From positions 50,584,129 through 50,648,128 of the forward strand of contig NC_063045.1 of the NCBI RefSeq assembly GCF_018812025.1: DNA of 64,000 nucleotides, in the 5' to 3' direction. The DNA comes from Megalobrama amblycephala. Taxonomy: Eukaryota > Chordata > Actinopteri > Cypriniformes > Xenocyprididae. Shown here piece after piece: positions 11,814 through 22,952 of this stretch. Below the pieces are notes generated by a model. The model searched no databases, was not told the DNA's origin, and saw only the letters and a list, made by a program, of their open reading frames with translations. The translations under genes and the position numbers were made by a program. Position 1 is the first letter of the stretch. Each line of letters begins with the position of its first letter.

Positions 11814-12218
11814 AATTGTGATAACGCGCAGCTTTCATGAATTTAATGAAATGTTGAATTCATAAGCTTTCAAAGCACAAAGAAAGAAGACGCAGCTCGT
11901 TTAAGAATTGTCTTAGATAATTCACTCAATGTACATTGTTTATATACATTATTTGTTTTAACAAATGACAAGTCACAGTTTTAGAGTTCATAAATATGTC
12001 AGTCCACATGCCAAACAACCAATATCATCCCGCGAAAGTGCTGAAAATGTAAAATGTTACACTTCAATTGGAATGAAAATTAATTGTTACATCTCTTGAA
12101 TGATTATTTATCAAGTAAATCTATTTACAGATAGTCAGTACATTACGTACCATTAATTCCACATTTACAAAAATGGTCAGAGTCGTCAGTCACAAAGCCA
12201 TGACTATTGTGATAAATG

Positions 12219-12247
12219 ATAATAATAATAATAATAATAATAATAAT
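12219..12247. repeat. (AAT)n microsatellite
   Basis: About ten uninterrupted ATA/AAT units lie in the region downstream of the bsx stop codon. Confidence 0.9.
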
Positions 12248-12418
12248 GCTGAAAACACACGCATAATTTGTGTCCTTCAGCTGTCCAAAAAATTCTTAAG
12301 CGCTTGAACAATATATAGACTGATGTTTTCAAAATAATAATAAAAAAAACTATATATAATTTCCTATCTAAAAGATTGTAATTAATATGTAATTGTTTTG
12401 TTCATGGGGGTGATAATA

Positions 12419-12658
12419 CTAGAGTAAATGTTCAGGAGAGCAAATGTCATCTTCAATATCGACATCATCTTCATTGTCATCCAGCGTGTATCTGTCCGGA
12501 CTCAAGCCGTTTTTACCGTCTGTACTTTTCTCGTGCATTTCGCTCTCGCTCGTGTTCTCCAGCGATCTGTCTACATCATTTGGGGTTTTCTGGTCGTCTT
12601 GTGTTTTCCTCAGCTGTTTTTTATGCTTCATCCTCCGGTTCTGAAACCACGTCTTTAC
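12419..12658 (-). CDS. bsx: bsx exon 3 (recognition helix and acidic tail)
   Basis: The acceptor TACGCAG is followed by VKTWFQNRRMKHKKQ, a Ser/Glu-rich linker and an acidic tail ending CSPEHLL and TAG at 12421-12419. Confidence 0.97.
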   Translation of the reverse strand, partial: VKTWFQNRRMKHKKQLRKTQDDQKTPNDVDRSLENTSESEMHEKSTDGKNGLSPDRYTLDDNEDDVDIEDDICSPEHLL

Positions 12659-13998
12659 CTGCGTAAGGCAACGATGTATAAGCCTTAATGAACTCCTGAT
12701 TCGTTTCATAAATTGTATGTGAACACATATAAGATCTTGAAACTGATGTCTGATTTCTTAAACAATATTTAACGTCATTACCTGTGTTTCCGATAGACTG
12801 AGCGCCGTAGCCAGTTCCACGCGCTCAGGTGTGGACAGATATCTCTGGATCTCGAACCTTTTCTCGAGTCCTGACAACTGTGAGTCTGAAAACACTGTTC
12901 TGGCCTTTCTGCGTCTGCAGTGCTTCCCTGGTAATTCCGGATGGTGCTGAAATAACGCAGGCATCTGCATTCCTTTTGCAATGGAAACATATTGATAATC
13001 ATTAATAAATATTCTTCAGTATCTTGAAACCTAACAGAAAACTTTACATGTTTATATTTCAGCCGCTTTTTATATTTAAAGACGCAAGTGAAATTAAAAA
13101 TGATTAAAATGTTATTTTAATTAAGGTTATTTTTTAACAAAAAATTTAATTGGTTAGAAAAAAATTAAAATGTTGATTTTTAATAGGCCTAAATAAAAAT
13201 CATACAGTAGGCCTATCAATTACAGATAGTATGTTATAGTAATTATTTTATATTTATAGTCTATTTACTCAGAGAAATAACGTGGTTCTTTAATCTATGA
13301 ATATCACCTACACTATAGAAATATGTACAACCGTTAATAGGATGAATTTTTACGAATTCTAACTCTTGAAAATATTGTCGTTGGTGCAGTCTAATGTAGT
13401 TAGAATGATTGAACCATATTAAATTATATATTTTAAGCTAAATTTGCAGCATATAGGCCTATTTTTCCACTGTACGAATTTACTAAAAAATAAGGTTCAG
13501 TTTATGGAATGCTTTTTAAAATATTAACTGGCATGTAGGCCAGCATATTAATGCTTTTTAGATGTTTATGTTATAGCAGTCATATTTTCCGTTCATAGCC
13601 ACAAAGACAAAAAATACAACAATTTTCGAGCATTAGGAACACCAATATATGCATCAAATGCACAAAAAATATTAAGGATCCTAATAATATGCATATTTTC
13701 TTCATGTGGAAATGACTGAGTTTAAATTTAGTGTAGGCTACTTACCGGAGGCGAAAAAGTACGGATGGTGTTCAGGTTTGTGAAGCGGATGATGCGGATG
13801 AGGAGCCAGGATCGGTGTAGGCATAAGGGGATATCCATACTCTAAAAGAGGCATCCGGGAGGCAAGAGAGTTTGAAAAGGGCGAGGGAAACACCTCTCGC
13901 AAAGGTTTAGGCTTATGTAGTAAAATATCTTCAATGAAGAACGATGTTGACCTTTGAGTCGGCATCTGGGGGACCGGAGACGTGTAGTTCAGATTCAT
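12419..13998 (-). CDS. bsx: Brain-specific homeobox protein Bsx, complete coding region in three exons
   Basis: Exons in transcription order are 13998-13746, 12972-12782 and 12658-12419, joined in phase 1 and then phase 0, giving 227 aa. The N-terminus holds the family motif SFFIEDILLHKPKPL (about residues 19-33) and the YGYPLMPTP segment. The homeodomain starts near residue 104 (RRRKARTVFSDSQLSGLEKR) and ends after helix 3 with KTWFQNRRMKHKKQ. The exon 2/3 junction falls inside the homeodomain between SETQ and VKTW. Helix 3 keeps the Trp, Phe, Asn and Arg that contact DNA; the residue at homeodomain position 50 is Gln. The C-terminus is acidic (DDNEDDVDIEDD). In mammals BSX is a nuclear activator in hypothalamic NPY/AgRP neurons and the pineal. 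The first Met was chosen by family alignment (MNLNYTSP); an upstream in-frame ATG at 14178 is less likely. Confidence 0.98.
12782..12972 (-). CDS. bsx: bsx exon 2 (first two thirds of homeodomain)
   Basis: The acceptor GCAAAAG precedes the exon and the donor GTAATG follows it. It encodes MPALFQHHPELPGKHC and the homeodomain arm with helices 1 and 2, ending at LSLSETQ. Confidence 0.97.
13746..13998 (-). CDS. bsx: bsx exon 1 (N-terminal region)
   Basis: Encodes residues 1-84, from MNLNYTSP to the His- and Pro-rich stretch HPHHPLHKPEHHPYF, and ends in phase 1 before the donor GTAAGT. The purine-poor A-run coding the upstream KKK lies just before the ATG. Confidence 0.95.
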
Positions 13999-14146
13999 TG
14001 CAAAACTTTTTTTTTTGTAGAAAACACGGGCAATCCGTGAGGCTTTAGTCGCAAACAAAATCACACAGTTGGCCCCAGTCTTCAGGACCTTAAAAGCGGA
14101 AACGTAGTCTCGTTGGCAACCTGTGCACGCTGGTACAGGTACATTA

Positions 14147-14155
14147 CTATATATT
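14147..14155 (-). promoter_or_regulatory. Possible bsx TATA box
   Basis: On the minus strand the sequence reads AAATATATAG, about 150 bases upstream of the bsx start codon. An inverted CCAAT (CCAAT on the plus strand at 14203-14207) lies about 50 bases further upstream, and a GC-rich stretch with GGCGG words spans 14210-14310. This spacing fits a TATA plus NF-Y promoter with a 5' UTR of about 120 bases. No transcript evidence is available. Confidence 0.4.
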
Positions 14156-14209
14156 TGGATCGAGACTGACAGCAGCAAATCAGGAAGTAGATTAGCCCTC
14201 AGCCAATAG

Positions 14210-16640
14210 CGCGACGGCTGGGCGGAGGATTGAATGAGTTCTTTATGGATTAATTATGCAGGCGGCGGGAGGAGCGGCAGGGTCGCTCCCCGTGGTGCTG
14301 AAAAAGCCTCGCTACAAGAGCCCTGTCCCCGCAACAGTCACTCAGACATAAGCCTGCACTTTCACTGTACATTGGCTTAAAAGGCCCGTGGACCTGACAA
14401 GAACCTTAACAAAGGACTAACGCTGGCTGATAGCGTTTAAAGAATTCAGAATAATGCACTGCATGCACCTGTTACAATCCATTTGAAGCTTCTGTTACGA
14501 CAGTTAGTTACAATTTAAATGGTTTTCGCAAGTTCAAAAGTTTAAAATAACCCAACATAAATTATTGTGGATGGGAAAAAAAAGAAAAAAAGAAGCTTTT
14601 TATAGGCTATACTTTAAAACGGATTAGTACAGATCAGCTGCAACTTCTGGTGGTTTTAATTTTTTAAAGGTTTTAATTTTTTGAAGAGTTTTGTAGGCCT
14701 GCTGTTCCTAAAATAACAGAATTAAAATAACCCTTCATAATAAAACAAAAACAATTATGTGTTCATTTAACATAAGGTTATCCATTTTAAATCGTTTAGG
14801 CTACTACCGGTTTTGTCAGTTACGACCGTTACCATTTAAATTTTCATCGCAGGCGCTGCATAGGCTATCCCTGATTTTTGTATAACCAGAAAAAGTTTAA
14901 ATAACCCAGCAAAACAACCAATTGTATATGGTAAGAGTATTTACCAATCATAAAGTTAACCACTTTGGTTCTTTTGTGAAAAAGTAAAATGCTCTTTTCT
15001 AAAGGCCTATCGTAAAAAACGGAAATGACAACGTGGTTGTCATTTCTTGGTGTTTTCTTTTTTCATTGGTGAGGGAACATGTAGGGTGTGTGGTATAATT
15101 TTTTATTATTTCATGTTACGGTACAGGGCAACAGGGCTTCTATGAAATGGGATTTAATTGTAGATATTGAAATCTGCGAGGATACAAGTGTGCTTCAGTT
15201 CCGTCTCAACTGATGGAGCGGTAATTTGTTGATATCGTGTTGTCATCACATCTGCAATCACGGGGGCTAATGGTAAAAGTGTTTCATTATTGGCAGAAGT
15301 CTTGCAGCAATGCTATTAGGTAATTAGGTTGGATGTTAGAGCGAAAGTAGTAATCCTCGACCGCAGGATTTCCATTTGATCAGATGGGTTAGAACAAATT
15401 AATTACTAGATTCAATTGGTCATGAAAACACAATATTCCTGCAAATGTGAAACATGGCTTCATTAGTACTAGTCTCTTCTACGAATAGAGAAGATCTTCT
15501 AAATTACAATACATCACAGAGTTGCTCAGTTTTAATGAGTATCGAGTCATTTAATGAGCATCTCTGACACGTTTGAACGCAAGCAATCATCTTACTGATT
15601 TATTAGTTTGTAAAGCAGCCTATAAGTAGTCGACAGAATGAGGTACCTATATAAAAATGTTTTTGATTTAAACTAACACAATTTTGTGGGATTTATGCTC
15701 AAAATAAGGAAAATTACGCAATAAATTGTGAAAACCTGTCCTATCTATCTTATGCTGTAAATGTATCGTTTCAATGACGCTGATAGGTTTTTTTTTTCTT
15801 TCTTTTTTACTTTTTGTTACTGAAAACCATCTAAAATATCGATTAAGAAAATGATTTCGTGCAGTGTATATGCAAATTTACTCAACGATTTAATGTGACT
15901 TTGGAGCACTGTAATTGAATCCTTTTATTAACTGGCACCTGCGCTCCACACTGCTAACGAATCACGGAAACAAGTTGCTTTTATGGCAAAACGCGAAAGT
16001 AAATGTACTAATGGTGATGGAATCGCCTTTACTTGAGAAGTCGATAGAATCCGCACCCATGCAGAGGCAGTTAAGCAGCTTTTAATAGCCATTTAATCAA
16101 GTGAAATTGGGAGACAGCACACCACTGCGTCACACCTAAGTGGTGCTTTTCTGTAAGAAGCTTGTGGCATTAGCTCGCGCACCTTATACTAAGAGCAGTT
16201 TAGACCAGCTCATTGTGTAATGCCAAGTCCTTATGTATCTTTAAAATATAGTTTGATACTTTGCTCACACAAAGTAGGCTATCATTCAAAAACTTGAATA
16301 TGATCTAAAAAATAATTAAATAAAAACACTTATATTCATGGATAGTACCAATGTTTTTTGTATAGATTCAAACCCCATTGTTTTATGGAAAGAAAGAACA
16401 ATTGAAACACAGTTGAAGAGAAAGATGTAGCCTATATCATTTTGAATACTTTTCATATTTGATGTTCAGATTCTCCACCAGTTTGTACAATGTTTCATAA
16501 TATAGACAGAAAAAAGATTGTAAGCATTCACACATTGTTATACTATCTATGATTCTTTATTTAAAATTTGCTTTGTTCTTTTTTCCATGACCTAATGTTG
16601 TTTTGGTACTAAAGCGGCTTCCAATATTGGTGATAATAAA
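14210..16640. other. bsx-lim2 interval with candidate enhancer blocks
   Basis: No gene is visible. The GC-rich bsx promoter flank lies at 14210-14340. The parts 15130-15470 and 15870-16210 are free of recognised repeats and hold many homeodomain-type cores (TAATTAGG, AAATTAATTACT, ATTTAATCAAG). They are plausible bsx control elements; this rests on composition and position only. Confidence 0.4.
16557..16562 (-). terminator. lim2 polyadenylation signal
   Basis: AATAAA on the minus strand lies about 90 bases downstream of the lim2 stop codon. It is the first canonical signal after the stop. Confidence 0.5.
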
Positions 16641-16650
16641 GCCCAGTCTT

Positions 16651-16712
16651 CTAGTGAGGATTGGAGATTCTGGGGCATTCATGCATCCGGTATGCACACA
16701 TATAGAAACTAC
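16651..16712 (-). CDS. lim2: lim2 terminal coding exon
   Basis: This exon is too short for routine reading-frame detection. The acceptor TTTTATTTAG is followed by codons for SFYMCAYRMHECPRISNPH and TAG at 16653-16651. The phase matches exon 3, and the total length matches the mammalian protein exactly. Confidence 0.92.
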
Positions 16713-16867
16713 CTAAATAAAAACAAAAAAATAACCATATTAATTGAAGTAAAAAAACAGTTTGTGTTGTTTAGTTCAGTATAAACTGGTTCGAAAGTGT
16801 TTTACTTGAATAAGATTGCTTCAACAACAACAACAACAACAAAATCTAATGTTAAATCTAAATGAAA

Positions 16868-16905
<38 letters not shown>

Positions 16906-17991
16906 AAACTAATAAATTCAATCATTAAGAGGTGCTGATTTCAGACTTTAACGTCTATCATTACCTGAAAAGAAAGTGAGCACAACAGACACCCAGCCAA
17001 TGATGTAAGACCAGGAGAACCTCCAGGTACCATAGCGTTTACCATAGTAATTTATTGTAACTCCTGTGTACACAGCCATGGCCAGAAACACAAAAAAGCC
17101 TTGTGGGGAAAAAGGAGAGAAGCAGTATATTTAATAAAAACAAAAATACAATTTGATTAAATAAATCATTTGACAAAATATCTAATATTGTAGTGTTTTT
17201 AATTTTTTTAACACTATTTATTTAACTCTACATCACAGTTTTCATGTTCCACAAATTGCAAGTTAATAATTATTACTTAATTATATTAGCAAAACAATAA
17301 CACAGTGTCGGCAAAATAACTGACATGTCTATTTTTTTCTGTTTGCATGCAACAAGTTACAAACACTTACAAAATATCACATTTGAATCAGAAAAAAAAT
17401 ATCTCATTTTTTTAAGATTAAATATAAAACAAGAAGAAAAGTCAACTTACATGAGATGAAGAACAGAATGCCTGCAGCAAAGGTTTTATCAAACCTGTCA
17501 AAGGAAGAGTAGTGGATGAAGGCCATAATACCGAGGATGATGCCAAAGAAGCAGGCCAACAGAGACAAGATCATGAACGCTCGTGTAGCATCCCAGTATG
17601 CTGTGAACACACACACAAAGGTCAGAAGGTCAAAGGCCATGTTATTGTCACCAGCTTGTTTGCAATGCATGAATAATGAAGTCAAAGTGGAATTGAAGGT
17701 CTAGGGAACAACAACTTAAAACACAAATTTGATCAACTAATATATGTTTGATAAATTAAAAAAAATGACAACATTTCTTCTGATTGTTTATGACTCTGCT
17801 GGACTGTAAATCTCACCAATGCTGTCGGTGTGTGTGAAGCATTTTCCCGGCATGCAGTATCTCCACAGTCCCTGATGCATGAAGTTGTTTGAATGACGGT
17901 ACTGCATCCAATAATCTGTTGCTGTGGAAACAATCAGGAGTATATTGCCCACTCCAGCACAAAACAGCCCTCCTCCCATGAAGCTGTACAT
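16651..17991 (-). CDS. lim2: Lens fibre membrane intrinsic protein (MP20), complete coding region in four exons
   Basis: Coding exons in transcription order are 17991-17817, 17600-17451, 17099-16965 and 16712-16651, giving 173 aa, the same length as the human protein. All junctions are GT/AG and phase 1. The protein belongs to the PMP22/EMP/MP20/claudin fold with four membrane segments. TM1 follows MYSFMGGGLFCAG. The first extracellular loop carries the family signature GLWRYC...KC (residues about 42-51). TM2 is in AFMILSLLACFFGIILG, TM3 in ILFFISCFFVFLAMAVYTG and TM4 in SWSYIIGWVSVVLTFFSG. The C-terminus YMCAYRMHEC is characteristic of LIM2. In mammals it is an abundant lens fibre cell-junction protein linked to cataract. 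Fish carry several lim2 paralogues; only one is in this window. A TAG acceptor just 5' of the ATG suggests an upstream non-coding exon. Confidence 0.96.
16868..16903. repeat. (AAT)n microsatellite in last lim2 intron
   Basis: About eleven AAT units. A (CAA)n run lies just upstream at 16823-16841. Confidence 0.9.
16965..17099 (-). CDS. lim2: lim2 coding exon 3 (TM3 and TM4)
   Basis: The acceptor CCCCACAAG precedes the exon and the donor GTAATG follows it. It encodes FVFLAMAVYTGVTINYYG and RFSWSYIIGWVSVV. Confidence 0.95.
17451..17600 (-). CDS. lim2: lim2 coding exon 2 (TM2)
   Basis: The acceptor TGTTCACAG precedes the exon and the donor GTAAGT follows it. It encodes YWDATRAFMILS and FDRFDKTFAAGILFF. 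Confidence 0.95.
17817..17991 (-). CDS. lim2: lim2 coding exon 1 (TM1 and extracellular loop 1)
   Basis: The ATG is at 17991-17989. The sequence CTGTAG precedes it by 7 bases and looks like a 3' splice site, so transcription probably starts in an unplaced non-coding exon to the right. The exon encodes DYWMQYRHSNNF and the WRYC loop and ends in phase 1 before GTGAGA. Confidence 0.93.
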
Positions 17992-18003
17992 CCTGCACCT
18001 ACA

Positions 18004-20650
18004 GACAGACTAAAAACAAAAGCACACACACATACAAGCACACATAGGACACTTGGATTAATGCACACACACATGAAGGTCAGGGTTGCGTTAGCATCAA
18101 GGGACTGGTGCAGACTACTCTCAATAGCGCTGCACTTCACTCAGAGGCATGTAAGTGTCTGTAATTGCATTGTAATGAACACATTACTTCCTCTGAGTGA
18201 GCTGAGAGGTCAGTATCAGGAGGCTACTCACTCTCATTCTTTCTTTTTTTCAGGTTAAGGCAAACAGAGTTTTCAGGTGAACTGGCTGAAAATTTAGTTA
18301 TTGTATTGGACAATGCTCACTGAGAAAAAGCTATGTGTCTTTAATTAATGTGCTTTTGCTGGGGTGAAGCGGACATTCATTGAAATTAAAATATTGTCAA
18401 ATATTCTCTTGATGTGAATATAATCACGTAGTCGTCCATTATGTGAAACCGACTTTCCGGCAGGACACATAAAAAGAGATAGAGTCAAGTAAAAAAAAAA
18501 AAAAAAAAAAGCTCCATTCAGTAGAGGGCGCTATATAGTTTTCATCTGTAATTGGTTGGAAAATATCTATTTTGTACACTGTTTGGTGACTGAAAATTGT
18601 TTAGAAAATATTAAATGTGTCATCTTCATTTAAAGGTAAACTATGTAACTTTTGGCGCTGTAGCGGTTATAATAAACAAAACTGCATGCGCCTTGCGGAA
18701 GAACATTTTAGCCGGAGTTACTTCTCTCAGTTGATGTATGACGAGTCACGCAGTAACTGTGCTACTCCGCAGCGGTTGTCGTCCCGCTCGGTCTAAAATA
18801 GTCCGAATATAAACACTTATTATAAGCGTAGCCTACCGTAGTGATTCAGGATAAGATAAAAACACGCTTTGGAAGATGGATTAATGTTGTATGGACTCAT
18901 ACTTTTTTTATACTTTCATTTATAAAAAAATTATAAAAAAATTTAGACCTACATTTAAATGAAACTTATAACATCATTACAAACCAGATTTAAAAAAAGG
19001 GTCTGAAATTGACAGTTTAATCAAATAATAATCTACATTTTGTTCTCTGGAGATATTTGTAACTTCACACAGTTTTTTTGAGTAGCTAATTTAGAGTTTG
19101 CCTAACACTACATTATTATACAACACTTGACAGATGTTCATATTGTCATTTGTATTCTTGGAGTGTTTTCCAAATGTATATTAATGAATATACAAAAAAC
19201 AAACTAGAGCCAAACACAAACAAATCTGTCACCACTGTTCCAACAAACAATCTGATAATCTATAGCTATTAATATGTAGTCACACTTACCTTTACCAAAA
19301 CCCTTAATGAAGTCTTAATAAAATACGCCAGGGCCCTATAATGGCTGTACAGGCAGCTTTCCAGCAGCTCTTAGCACTAGCGTTTAGCGGGTGAATAGAG
19401 AGAACAGGGGAAAGACCAGAGCAGAGCTCTGAAACAAAAGAACAGGCAAAAACACAGCCAATCAGCTAGGGCTAGTTTTGTGATTTTGGAATCTGCTGAA
19501 GAAACAGAACTATCTACAAATCCTGATGACTGGAGGCTTTCCATTGAGCGGGCACCACTAACCACCCTATAGTTGGGAAGAGGCCGAGCGGAAAATCTGG
19601 ATTGCTGTCGGGCCTAGCATGGAACAATTAAATTCTCAAAACAAAATTTGAAATTTATTGTGTGTACTTTCATGTTCTGCTACAATCTAAACATATGAAA
19701 TTGTGCTCTGTTTTACATGAACCACAAATTTAAAATACCCACAGTGGATATCAAATGTTTGTGGAGTTCTTCCACATGTTCGTCTAATTAAAGTGATAAT
19801 ACAAGACAAATGAAATACAATTACAGACATGCTTGTTGTATAAGCTGCTTTGGATAAAAGAGTCTGTTAAGTGAATAAATGTAAATGGTATCTTAAAAAT
19901 ACTTGAGTATTATAGATGAAATATGAATGACCAAAGCATCATTCATCCAGCTGTCTGCTGTCTGAGGCTTTCACAGATCTACGCAATATGTTAAAACATC
20001 TTCGATTTCCTCAACATTTCAGTCGAACCGCACTATTGAGAATTAGCTTAGGTTTGCTTTCCCTCGCCCTTATGTGTGTTAGAGTTGTTTCCTCCTCCAG
20101 AAGGGTTTCTCTCCCATCTCCCGCACATGGTCCCGAAGATGAAAGGACCACAGTGGATCCATTACCTGCATTAGAGCAAGTTGCTCGGACCAATTGACGA
20201 CTACAAAATGCAACAGGAAAGGGTTTTTTTCAAAGATGTGAGTGCCGTACTTACGTCTAACTTCATTTTTATAGACCACCGCCTATTTTGTTCCATTTCA
20301 ACTGAGGCAGCAGAGGGGCATTTGATATCATTCTGAGCTATCAAAGTGGACAATATGTCTCAGTGAGAGTGAAGCATTTCTTTCTCGAATGCAGCTGGCT
20401 TTTCAGAGGATGAATTTGTTATGACACATGTGTATTAAAGCAAACATTAATGATAACAAAATGTCTAGCTACTCTGTGGATGCACAGAAAAAGAATATTC
20501 CTAACAGACCTTCAGAGGATTCTCTGTACCTTTGTGGCCAGTTACATGCAGTTGCATGACAGATGACAAAAACACAATGCTACTAATGCTAACCTTAACC
20601 CCAGTCCTATCAAATTGCATGAATTTATTTCACTGCTCTCTTTTCTGTAG
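18004..20650. other. Intergenic region upstream of lim2
   Basis: Holds the lim2 upstream region (any non-coding first exon is not resolvable), a poly(A) run at 18490-18510, a TTAA-type repeat end at about 18629-18660 (AAAGGTAAACTATGTAAC), a SINE tail at 19841-19889 and low-repeat DNA at 20290-20560. No gene is supported. Confidence 0.45.
19841..19889 (+). repeat. SINE tail remnant
   Basis: GCTGCTTTGGATAAAAG followed by GTCTGTTAAGTGAATAAATG matches the 3' tail shared by many cyprinid tRNA-derived SINEs (GCTTTGGATAAAAGCGTCTG). Only the tail is present. Confidence 0.65.
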
Positions 20651-20682
20651 AACACATTATGCATAGACAGACAGATATAGAT

Positions 20683-20744
20683 ATAGAATGGCTATAATAG
20701 AATTGATAGGCAGACAGACAGATTGATAGGCAGGTAGGTAGGTG

Positions 20745-20813
<69 letters not shown>

Positions 20814-20824
20814 GCAGGTAGGCG

Positions 20825-20866
<42 letters not shown>

Positions 20867-20947
20867 TAGATAGATAGATAGATAGACAGACAGATAGATA
20901 GATAGATAGGCAGGTAGGCGGATAGACAGACAGACAGACAGACAGAC

Positions 20948-21013
<66 letters not shown>
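20683..21013. repeat. Composite (TAGA)n/(CAGA)n microsatellite, about 330 bp
   Basis: Long TAGA tracts alternate with CAGA tracts. A GATAGGCAGGTAGGCGGATA linker occurs twice (about 20809-20828 and 20905-20924), so the array has a higher-order repeated structure. The long antisense reading frame rich in YLSI is a by-product. Confidence 0.95.
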
Positions 21014-21179
21014 TTCATGAATTTTCTTTACAGCCACAATCAGCGAATAACTCCTCCAGTTTACTCTTGGGTCAAAAGGATATTGAAATAATTTCTGTTT
21101 CCATTGTCTCCTTTCAGTGGTTTGGCCTTTCATAATGGTACAAAACACAAACCAGTTTCAGCCCTGACCCCTCCAACAT

Positions 21180-22250
21180 AATGCACACTGCCTGAGAAAT
21201 GTCTTTGAATCCTTTAAGCTGCCAGGCGCATCCCCCTAAATGCCTAAATCAACTCTTTAAAATTTCATTTCGCAGCCTTCGGTTGGCTAATTTGTATGGC
21301 AAGTGCTTTCAACATTTTCCCGGCATTTAAGCGGCTGCCTTAATCAAAAGAGCATGCAGACGATTCTCCCTCCCATCCCTGCTCGACGGCACTGAGTATG
21401 GAATAAAACCCTTCCACTTAACCACTTAGATGAATATATCAAGAAACTAATTTGTCATTTTAATTGCATGATTTGAAGAGACGCTGCCTCACTTTGCCTC
21501 TTCCATTTTGCTGGATTTTCAATGTGAGCGCACATTAGATTGATCTATGAAAGACAGCAGAAATCACAACATTTATGTCTTTTCATTTTGCCGTAATTAG
21601 ATAATTGAAATTCCTGTCACTGTCTCTGCACTTTTGCAAAACACAAACAGCACACAAACCCCAGACGGAAGAGATTGCTTTTTTTGCTCTTTGCGTCGTC
21701 CTCTTTGTTTTTTCCAAGTTACTTTTCCCCTCCGTTGTTTCATTTTTTTTCCTTTTCACCGGAGCCAATCACTCACTCCATCTGCTGAAGCCAGAAATAG
21801 CACAGTGCATGTCCATTTTGTTGAGATTTACCGTCCCCATTAAGTGATTGCTAGCCGAAATGACAGGGCACCTTTCTCTTGATACACTCCGAGAAACCCG
21901 GCTGGCTCACATTAAGGACACATTACTCGAGCCCATTTTCATCTAGCTGCAAGGATATCCATTAAGGTGCCTCACAACCCTAAATTTTTCCATTTTCTCT
22001 CTCACTAAACTTGACTTCACATATTATTCTCTGCTCTGTTTTGTCATTTGCAGCGACAAATTATATCAGGGCGAGGCTATCTCTCTCAATGTTTTCCCTC
22101 CCGACAGAGCAATTTGCCGTGACTGATTCTGAAGTGTCAAAATGGACACATCATTAGTCCTAACTATGACTGATGGATGGCTCTCCTCAGAAGTTCTCCG
22201 GAGTCTGCCAAGTTTTCAGCCCTATAAAGAGAGGCAGAGTGTAATGGAAT
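21180..22250. other. Low-repeat intergenic block, candidate conserved non-coding region
   Basis: No reading frame or repeat was recognised across about 1 kb, with balanced composition and clusters of TAAT-core motifs (CTAATTTGTCATTTTAATTG at about 21449-21468, TAATTAGATAATTGAA at about 21595). It lies between lim2 and the IgLON gene. Enhancer function is an inference. Confidence 0.35.
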
Positions 22251-22260
22251 CATCTCACAA

Positions 22261-22952
22261 ATGGACATCTCAGGACTTCGTGTAGGCCTTTTAAACCAAT
22301 TTGGTCAACACCTATAATAAATAGAATAAAAAATTAGTATCTCAAGCACTGAAAATTTCAAGTCAGCATTAATTTAAAATTTATACAAAACTTGATTATA
22401 TCCATAGAAAATTGATTGGATGATGTAAATGGGTGATACTTAGCAGAACGGAGCCAGGCCAAATGTTTAAAAAAAGCCTAAATAGCTATTCGGTTATTGT
22501 TTAACAGAACAAGTCATTATATATATTTTTTTTTTACCATTCAATGAAAGTCAATGGCCTCCAATGTTGTTTGGTCCTTAATGTTTGTCAAATAATCCAA
22601 ATGGACATCTCAGGACTTCGTGTAGGCCTTTTAAACCAATTTAGTCAACACCTATAATAAATAGAATAAAAAATTAGTATAAGGAATAAAACATCTCAAG
22701 CACTGAAAATTTCAAGTGAACATTAATTTAAAATGTATATAAAACTTGATTATATCCATAGAAAATTGATTAGATGATGTAAATGGGTGATACTTAGCAG
22801 AATGGAGCCAGGCCAAATGTTTAAAAAAAAGCCTAAATAGCTATTCGGTTATTGTTTAACAGAACAAGTCATTATATATATATTTTTTTACCATTCAATG
22901 AAAGTCAATGGCCTCCAATGTTGTTTGGTCCTCAACGTTTGTCAAATAATCT
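22261..22952 (+). repeat. Direct tandem duplication, two copies of about 340 bp
   Basis: The block starting ATGGACATCTCAGGACTTCG at 22261 begins again at 22601. Both copies share the TTAGCAGAA.GGAGCCAGGCC and GTCAATGGCCTCCAATG segments. The second copy has about 12 extra bases (AAGGAATAAAAC) and a few substitutions. The 3' half resembles the interior of the palindromic MITE family. Confidence 0.9.

Larger units (their letters stand above)
8930..12418. other. jhy-bsx intergenic interval (tail to tail)
   Basis: No gene was recognised. The part 9290-9900 is a low-repeat block of mixed composition with TAATTAG/AATTAAT motifs and is a candidate conserved element. The part 10100-11560 is AT-rich with many TAGCCTA words and no ordered structure. 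A small MITE lies at 11572-11813 and a trinucleotide repeat at 12219-12247. The bsx 3' UTR must extend into the right end, but no AATAAA could be chosen with confidence. Confidence 0.5.

Noticed and set aside
17788..18258. Other frames over lim2 exon 1 and its upstream region
   Set aside because: They are out-of-frame readings of the lim2 exon or of CA-rich intronic DNA without splice or start support.
20657..21148. 163-codon antisense frame rich in YLSI repeats
   Set aside because: It is a translation of the TAGA/CAGA microsatellite; such tetranucleotide arrays stay open in several frames.
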